Below, in pieces: positions 17,240 to 22,469 of a DNA stretch of 22,469 bases. This DNA comes from Polymyxa betae (lineage: Eukaryota; Endomyxa; Phytomyxea; Plasmodiophorida; Plasmodiophoridae), in the NCBI GenBank assembly GCA_003693705.1, contig RBZT01000867.1, positions 1 through 22,469 of the forward strand, read 5' to 3'. Within the stretch, counting starts at the first letter, position 1. Each line of letters starts with the position of its first letter. The notes under the pieces are model-generated. The model was not told where the DNA came from. It was given only the letters and a program-made list of their open reading frames with translations, and searched no databases. The position numbers and the translations under genes are program-made.

Positions 17240-17996
17240 ATGACCCAATTTGGTCATTTTTCTTATCCTTTTTGCCTTTGTTATGTGGAGCTTTGGCATT
17301 GGAATTCTGCTTGTCGGCCTTCTTGCGTTAATAGGCCTCGCTGTTCTGCTTGTGGATCAGGCAATCGGGCTCAGAATGGCCCTTGTTGCTGCAGAACATG
17401 CATGCATCCGTGCTGTTGCCGGTCCGCTGACGTTTAGTAAGTATCGCCGAGCTGGGCGATGGACGCGGTCAGGGAGTCGACCCTGTTGATGAACGAGTCC
17501 AGCTTGGAGAGTTCGGATGGGAAGGGAGGAGCCATGAGTTCGGACTCAAGCGGCAGCGATCACAGATTCTTTTGTTTGGGTTTGCCGGACCCGAATTCCG
17601 ACTCGAGATGCCGGAGTAATTGAGCGGGGGTCTGCACGTAGTGCGCTCCGCGGAGGACCTCGTCGCTGAGCTGGTCCTTGATGAAGCCAAGGGCCGCTGA
17701 AGTCGTGACGTGGAAGCAGGACGTGGCCTTGTAACAGCGCAGTAGCCATGCTCGTTGCTGTAGGGACAGGTGTCGTTATCTATGATAAAGTCATAGAGGT
17801 TGCACTGTCGGAGCTTGTTCTCGAGCCGATCGCGCCAGATGGTGTAGTTGTCAACACCTTTTAGCCGCTCCTGTGGAGGGAAGGGCTGCGGGAGGCAGAT
17901 CTGGAAGAATGAGGCGTTGTCGTAGCCGTGGAGGATGTGGTCGTCGACGCTTGGGCCGTGGGAAAGCTGCTGGTTGGCCACGGACGCCGACGGCAA
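17240..17996 (-). pseudogene. Copia-2 gag with CCHC knuckle
   Basis: The gag core starts with ERLKGVDNYTIWRDRLENKL (near 17860) and DFIIDNDTC, typical of UBN2-type Copia gag. A frameshift near 17750 moves the homology to a frame reading LGFIKDQLSDEVLRGAHYV. Further shifts follow near 17570 and 17450. The knuckle CMFCSNKGHSEPDC (C-x2-C-x4-H-x4-C) is at 17361-17402, then a TAA and a Lys/Asn-rich tail into the protease. The frame at 17996 opens at a TTG; the true start is not certain. Confidence 0.78.
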
Positions 17997-18294
17997 GTTG
18001 CCGGGGCGGGCCGTGTGTAGCGGTTTCGTCTCGAGAACGCGACACGTTTTAATAAAGCGTTGAATTGGATTGTGTTTTATTGGGATTCAATATCAGGCCT
18101 CAAACCTCGTTCAGGCCAGTCAAGAGTAGTTCCGGACTTTCCGGACTCCGAGAGCGACTCATGCAGTCTCTGCCGCCACTGGGACACCAGTGGCGAGGGT
18201 CGGCTCTCCCAGTGGCAATTCGGACTCAGTTGATACTTCCATAGGATCAGTCCGCAGGATCAATCCGCATCGTGGATTGACCCAGTTTCGTAAT
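17997..18294. other. Copia-2 upstream region, no LTR recognised
   Basis: Contains a perfect 8-bp-stem hairpin GCCACTGGGACACCAGTGGC (18174-18193) but no coding motif. The Copia-2 5' LTR should lie near here; nothing matches the 3' LTR at 14632-14779. Confidence 0.35.
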
Positions 18295-18423
18295 TGTCTC
18301 AGATTTGAGACAGCTATACTACACAGTCCATACTGGTAGTAATTACTGGTCTTATCGTTTATATAATCAGATAGTACGCACCATACTGCGTACGGAGGTT
18401 TAGACAACCTCAAATCTGATACA
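18295..18423. repeat. 129-bp element with 15-bp inverted ends
   Basis: TGTCTCAGATTTGAG (18295-18309) and CTCAAATCTGATACA (18409-18423) are inverse copies with one mismatch. The ends are TG and CA, as in LTRs. The interior has a TATATAA stretch (minus strand) and a perfect palindrome GTACGCA/TGCGTAC (18374-18380, 18387-18393). The five flanking bases (GTAAT, CGTGC) do not match. It may be a very small LTR, a MITE, or a hairpin-type element; it does not resemble the other two LTRs. Confidence 0.55.
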
Positions 18424-18801
18424 CGTGCTGTTGAAGAGACCGCCAGCGAACGGGACGGTCGACAGGGCAAAGCGGTCCCACGACTGAGAAATTTCTGCGG
18501 AGAACACGCCCGTGTCGTGCGTCTGCCAGGATCGTAATCCAGGCGGGGCTGTGGTCATTAGAAAGGGGCCGGCGTAACCCGGCGCCGGCGGAGTGCGCCT
18601 GCGTGGGGGCCCTGGGGTCCTGAAACCCTGGGCCAGTACGACCGGGCTGGGCTGCGGTTGCTGCCCGTGCCTGGCCGATGACGCGGAAGCGTCATGGCGT
18701 GACTCAGCATTTTGTGCTAGCTGTGTCTGTGAGGACGAGCCCTGCTGGGCGTTGCCATGTTGAGGCGGCGGTGTGTTGCCGCCGTTGCTGTGCGTTATCA
18801 T
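18400..18801 (-). CDS. Unrecognised Pro/Gln-rich open frame
   Basis: 133 codons from ATG 18801. The first 60 residues are low-complexity (HSNGGNTPPPQHGNAQQGSS, then HDASASSARHGQQPQPSPVV), the next are Pro-rich (TPGPPRRRTPPAPGYAGP). It could be the disordered N-terminus of a retroelement gag on the minus strand; no structured domain follows. Its last 24 bases overlap the 129-bp inverted-ended element. GC-rich compared with neighbours. Confidence 0.3.
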   Translation of the reverse strand: MITHSNGGNTPPPQHGNAQQGSSSQTQLAQNAESRHDASASSARHGQQPQPSPVVLAQGFRTPGPPRRRTPPAPGYAGPFLMTTAPPGLRSWQTHDTGVFSAEISQSWDRFALSTVPFAGGLFNSTCIRFEVV

Positions 18802-18969
18802 AAAGATATGAAGTTATCAAATCATGTGTTAGCAGTCATGGTTCTTGAAGAGCTTAAGAAGTGGACTCTGAAGTGAGTTGCATATCTTTTTCCATTCTCT
18901 GGCCCGATGGTTTTTTAAAACCGCAACTAGGATTTCCCGGATACTCATACAATATCCGAATTTTGTTTT

Positions 18970-18980
18970 AGGGAGGGGAG
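18970..18980 (+). other. Polypurine tract of a plus-strand LTR element
   Basis: AGGGAGGGGAG stands immediately before TGTGTCAATG. This is the canonical polypurine tract to 3' LTR junction. Confidence 0.7.
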
Positions 18981-19146
18981 TGTGTCAATGTATACGCAAT
19001 ATTTGACTAACCGCCGATCGGACCTGACTAAACTCCGTTGATCGGAATCTCTCCGAGTTCCGAGCTAAACTCCGATCTTAATGATATATTAGGGCTTGTA
19101 ATCCATCCAATAAAATCATTTTGCATTCATCATTACAATTGTAACA
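18981..19146 (+). repeat. Orphan plus-strand LTR, about 166 bp
   Basis: Starts TGTGTCAATG and ends ATTGTAACA; the ends are imperfect inverted copies (7 of 9). TATA-like GATATATTA is at 19083-19091 and a polyadenylation signal AATAAA at 19109-19114. The polypurine tract in front marks it as a 3' LTR. The body that should precede it on the plus strand is absent: upstream sequence is the minus-strand Pro/Gln frame. It sits at the end of a minus-strand gag fragment, which it may have interrupted. Confidence 0.65.
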
Positions 19147-19151
19147 TCAAC

Positions 19152-19417
19152 TTAGTAGATCGCAGACTTGGGTTGACCGCAGTCTCTTGCGAAGTGTCCG
19201 GTTTTCCGCAGTTGAAACACTTGCCCTTCTTCTTGTCTGACGTCCGCTTTTCTTTCGAGGCTGCCTTTAACACAGCCTGAGGCTCCGCTCCATTGGAACC
19301 CTCAACGGTCTTGTAACGTTGTTCTGTGGCCGTCAACTTGTTGATTACTTCGGTTCTTGAAAGAACAGGACCATTAATAATGATCTCCACAATGTTTGCA
19401 TATATCGAAATCGCCAT
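19152..19417 (-). pseudogene. Copia gag C-terminal fragment with broken CCHC knuckle
   Basis: Minus-strand frame with VLSRTEVINKLTATEQRYKT and a Lys-rich stretch KEKRTSDKKKGK leading to CFNCGK. The other half of the knuckle, GHFARDC, is in the next frame, so a single missing base splits a standard C-x2-C-x4-H-x4-C motif. The shifted frame ends at a TAA at 19152-19154, six bases from the orphan LTR. Opposite in orientation to Copia-3, whose gag starts 174 bp away. Confidence 0.72.
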
Positions 19418-19590
19418 AATCGAAAAATGTTATATTGATATTTATGATCATATTTCAGACAGTAAGTACCCTTGAAGGTTCATTCCAATTGAGATCGTTC
19501 TTATGTACCCTAAATAAAAATCAGTTTGTTAAAGTTTTCTTATCACCAAGAACTCATCAGATTAAGAGTCCCAAACTCTCAAACTTTCAC
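19418..19590 (+). other. Copia-3 leader, 5' LTR not established
   Basis: TGTTATATTGATATTTATG from 19432 could be the start of a degraded or short 5' LTR, and AATAAA occurs near 19515. No primer-binding site complementary to a familiar tRNA end was recognised, and no polypurine tract or second LTR copy is present to test it. Confidence 0.3.
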
Positions 19591-20604
19591 ATGGGAAAGA
19601 GCGAAGAATCATTTCCCAAAATCGATGGAAATAACTTTTCTGGTTGGGCCCGCAGAATGGCCAACCTGTTGGTCGAAAAAGACCTCGACCACGTGGTCGG
19701 AGTTAACGCGGCAACGATGAAACTGAGCCCAATTCCCCCATTACGGGCAATCAGCCTGTCGAATTCTGACGTTAACGGCGACGAGAATACAGCGCAGCCG
19801 AGATTGGACCCGAATTTCGTCAACGAACGGATGGATATGAAGGCCAGGGCTAAAATCATCAAGCGGTGCAGTGATGCAGTACTGAACCTAGTCAACGATC
19901 GTACCGCAGCCTCGGCCCATGACCTATTGTTGCGGCAGGAGACCCATTACTCTCGCAGGACGCCCGCTGCTACTGTTAAGACTTTTCGGATATTGGCTGC
20001 GATGCGGAAAATGTCGGAAGAACACTGCCAGGCATATATCAGCCGAGCAAAGGAAGCAGTCCGCGAATTCCAGGAAGCTTCCAAGGCAACCCTAACGGAC
20101 TCTGTGACCGCCCCAGTGATATTAACTGGCCTACCCGATGACTTTCGCTCTATAATTGCTGTTGCCGAAAGTCACGCTGACGCTCTTGCTACTGACAGGA
20201 TCTCACTAAAGATTCTCTATCGCGAGATAGAATTGTCTGGGAAACGATATCAGACTCAGCAGATCCAGGCAAACGTCTCCAGGGGCCGACCTATTTGCGA
20301 ACACTGCAACAAGGACGGAAGTGGAATCCGATCTCACCACTCTTCTAATTGCTGGACAAAGCTCCCGGAAAAACGCCCTACAAGTGCGAATAAAAACGAC
20401 GTTCCGCTCTACATGTCGGCTTTTGCATTTGAAACTTGCACAGGTCACCAAACTGAAACGATCATCGACAGCGGAGCCTCCCGGTACGCGATTCGGGACC
20501 TCGCAATATTTCAGGACTACCGAGAAAGCCTCCTGGGAAAAGTCTATGCTGGCAATGGCCAGGCAATTGATATCCATGGAGAGGGGCCGCAAGGATTGAC
20601 CTAG
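19591..20604 (+). CDS. Copia-3 gag and start of protease, intact frame
   Basis: 337 codons from ATG 19591 (MGKSEESFPKIDGNNFSGWA), the best preserved gene here. Gag residues 1-40 show the UBN2-type start (F-P-K-I-D-G-N-N-F-S-G-W). A helical core follows with ETHYSRRTPAATVKTFRILA, EEHCQAYISRAKEAVREFQE and LTGLPDDFRSI. A zinc knuckle lies at 20296-20352 with an expanded spacing (C-x2-C-x9-H-x4-C). The protease active site TIIDSGASRYAIRD has Asp at 20467-20469. The frame stays open upstream to 19435, but the ATG in the gag consensus start is preferred. It ends at a TAG at 20602-20604 in the middle of the protease; the homology goes on in another frame, so the stop is a frameshift artefact. Confidence 0.85.
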   Translation: MGKSEESFPKIDGNNFSGWARRMANLLVEKDLDHVVGVNAATMKLSPIPPLRAISLSNSDVNGDENTAQPRLDPNFVNERMDMKARAKIIKRCSDAVLNLVNDRTAASAHDLLLRQETHYSRRTPAATVKTFRILAAMRKMSEEHCQAYISRAKEAVREFQEASKATLTDSVTAPVILTGLPDDFRSIIAVAESHADALATDRISLKILYREIELSGKRYQTQQIQANVSRGRPICEHCNKDGSGIRSHHSSNCWTKLPEKRPTSANKNDVPLYMSAFAFETCTGHQTETIIDSGASRYAIRDLAIFQDYRESLLGKVYAGNGQAIDIHGEGPQGLT

Positions 20605-22469
20605 GCAATCGCGGCCTGATCATGAAAAAGAGTCTTCATATCCCAGATATCGCCTATAATTTGGTCTCTGTCGGCCAGAGCACGTCGAAAGGGATGTCTT
20701 TCTTCTTTATCGGAGATTTTTGTTATGTTTTAGATTCTCGTATGCAAGTAATCACGCAGATGAAAATAACCTTTACCATATCTTTGGAGAAAGCAAAGGT
20801 GATGACTCCGATCACAAAGTCGCTGCGGCCATGTCCAAATTCCTCGTCCATTGTAGAATTGGGCATATTTCTGAGGCAAACCCCTTGCCGAATTAGAAAA
20901 AGCCGTTGTTGGGATCGATTACACGGAGGCGGATGCGAATTCGAAAGACCGTCTCCAAAACTGCCCGAGTTGTATAATGGCCAAAATGACACGCACGTCA
21001 TTTCAATCCCGTACTGAGCGCGCTACTATTCCATTACATAGTTTTTGGGGCGATTATTTACGGCCCAATGCCGAAACGCTCAATAGGCGGTAACCGCTAC
21101 TTTATGACCTTTATTGATGATGCTTCTTACAGTTCGATATATTTTTTGAGTCACAAATCCGAGGCTCCGAAAATTCTGCAACGGTTTGAGCTGGAAACGT
21201 CAAAATTCTTAAGCTGGAACCGCCCCGGCAGCTCGGATCAGGCGGACTGACAGCGCCAAAGAGCTCTTATTCCGGGAAGCTCAACTATTCTGTGCAAAGC
21301 GTGGTATCAGCCACGAAACCTCAATCCCATATAATCCCGAGCAAATGGGGATGCCAGAGAGGTTGAACCGCACAATATTGGAAAAAGCTGAAAGTATGCG
21401 CTTCATTCTGGGCACCCAGAGTCTTTTTGGGCCGAGGCGGTCTGTACGGCAAATTACTTGCGCAGCCGTACCCCAACTACGTCTTTGGACGGTACCAAGT
21501 TCAATGGTATGACACCCCAGGAAGCGCTATTTGGGTACAACCAAGTGTTCTAAAACTCCGCGTCTTTGGATGTCGTTGTTGGGCATACATCCCGTCCCAA
21601 AGACGAAGAAAATTCAAGCCGAGGGCAAGAAAGGCAATCTTCATTGGACCTTCCCAGCACCAAAAGGGATACAAGCAGATGGACGCCGCGACAAGGGAAA
21701 TTTTTTACGGGAATACATGTTCGGTTTGAAGAGGACAAATTCTGGTGGAATATACAGTCTACTCAGCTAAGGGAGTCCAAAAATGAAGAATTTAATGACA
21801 CGCCAATTTCCTCAGATAACGATTCTAGCGACATTGGTGATGATATCCCCCAGGAATATCATTATTCTGACACCGAATCTGAAATGTCCGTGGATGAAAG
21901 TTCACCATTGCGCAACGAGACTGGGGACCCCGGTGATGATTCTGACCCTCTGGGGACGACGAGGCATTTTTAAACGACGAAACCCAGGATTCTGCACCAG
22001 AACCATCTCAGCCCGCCGTATTCCAAGAACTTGCGGAACCCTCGGAAGAAGAGCCTGTGAAGTCAGCGCGTACCAGAAAGATTCCTTCACGATACGATCC
22101 TGTCGATTTTCCCATTTTGAAAAGACACGAAATGAATAGCGTTGAATCGATGATGGGGCTTCCGAAAAGACTTTGTTTTGAATGCTGTATCAAAATTTTT
22201 TGCAAGCCAGACTAGTTATTCAGGGCAGTTCTCAACATGCAGGTATCGGTTATGATGAAACTTTTGCGCCTGTCGCTCGGCAAGAGTCTTTGCGCATTTT
22301 ATTGGCAATTGCAGCCGAGAAAATTTGGCCCTAAAACAAGTCGATGTTGTAAGCGCCTATCTTAATGGTCATCTGGAGGATGAAATCTTCATGAATCAGC
22401 GGCCAGGTTATATCAACGAAAAGAGACCTAATGCAGTCTGTCAATCGAAAAAGGCATTGTACGGATTAC
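20605..22469 (+). pseudogene. Copia-3 pol: protease end, integrase, RT start; truncated by window end
   Basis: The protease C-terminus KKSLHIPDIAYNLVSVGQST (20625-20685) is followed, in other frames, by the pre-integrase block VHCRIGHISEANPL (near 20850) and a C-x2-C pair in NCPSCIMAKM (near 20960). The integrase core has SFWGDY with Asp at 21052-21054, then GGNRYFMTFIDDASYS, RRTDSAKEL with Asp at 21249-21251, and MGMPERLNRT with Glu at 21357-21359: 35 residues between the last two, the exact D-35-E spacing. LRVFGCRCWAYIP (near 21550-21600) ends integrase. An acidic Ser-rich linker (about 21780-22070) and the KSARTRKIPSRYDPVDFP motif follow. RT resumes at [10 protein letters not shown] (22204) and reaches VDVVSAYLNGHLEDEIFMNQ and KKALYGL at the window edge. 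Several frameshifts occur, and the RT N-terminus seems deleted near 22195. Confidence 0.85.

Larger units (their letters stand above)
14632..17996 (-). mobile_element. Copia-2 retrotransposon, integrase deleted
   Basis: Minus-strand order is gag, protease, (integrase missing), RT, RNase H, polypurine tract, 3' LTR. All coding parts are frameshifted. The element keeps a well-defined 3' end, but no matching 5' LTR is visible upstream of gag (17997-18800). Confidence 0.78.

Noticed and set aside
17192-17489. Plus-strand frames rich in Cys and hydrophobic residues
   Set aside because: Antisense to the Copia-2 CCHC knuckle and gag; the Cys-rich look comes from the complement of Gln/Ala-rich codons.
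18174-18193. Hairpin as a transcription terminator
   Set aside because: The perfect 8-bp stem has no following T-run, and the setting is eukaryotic; it may be a chance palindrome or retroelement RNA structure.
18295-18423. 5' LTR of Copia-2
   Set aside because: Position fits, but the sequence does not match the 3' LTR at 14632-14779, which would be expected of a pair.
1-22469. CRISPR array, phage or bacterial defence system
   Set aside because: No regularly spaced repeats, no prokaryotic operon spacing or ribosome-binding sites; all recognised genes are eukaryotic transposable elements.

Overview
This window looks like eukaryotic nuclear DNA that consists almost entirely of transposable elements, nearly all decayed and several nested or fused. 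The signs are: DNA transposons of two eukaryotic superfamilies (hAT and PIF/Harbinger), Ty1/Copia and Ty3/Gypsy retroelements with short LTRs and polypurine tracts, and a 59-bp GT-AG intron inside a recognisable domain. I see no convincing host gene, rRNA, tRNA or CRISPR array. The species cannot be fixed from the sequence; a repeat-rich fungus, oomycete or alga would all fit.

Layout. 1-214: the right-hand terminus of a PIF/Harbinger-like element, followed by TTA. 222-2782: a full-length hAT transposon with a near-perfect 8-bp target-site duplication, CGGGTC-rich subterminal repeats and a transposase broken by frameshifts and a stop. 2962-4157: a broken PIF/Harbinger DDE transposase. 4202-4682: the left end of a second Harbinger-like element and its Myb/SANT-like DNA-binding gene, whose domain is cut off and fused to a second hAT fragment (4687-4830), which in turn runs in one open frame into Copia linker sequence. 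5104-7306: Copia-1 reverse transcriptase and RNase H, carrying a perfect 84-bp tandem duplication over the catalytic box.

7307-8145 has little content. 8146-8755 (minus) is a Gypsy RT fragment with a Trp-Ile-Asp-Asp box. 9023-10529 holds two unrecognised open frames and otherwise little. 10954-13762 (minus) is a second Gypsy element (gag, CCHC, protease, RT) without RNase H or integrase; its 3' side is joined to an orphan gag zinc knuckle. 13949-14314 (minus) is an unrecognised open frame.

14632-17996 (minus) is Copia-2: a short 3' LTR and polypurine tract, RNase H, RT, protease and gag, with the integrase missing. 18295-18423 is a 129-bp element with 15-bp inverted ends. 18981-19146 is a plus-strand LTR with its polypurine tract but no element body, next to a minus-strand gag remnant (19152-19417). 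19591-22469 (plus) is Copia-3, with an intact gag and protease start but a frameshifted pol containing a D-35-E integrase; it runs off the window.

The genes do not form a cooperating pathway. They are layers of insertion, internal deletion and micro-duplication. I did not find a clearly new biological system. The most informative items are the chimeric joints, the missing integrase, the duplicated RT catalytic box, the expanded zinc knuckle of Copia-3 and the small inverted-ended element.
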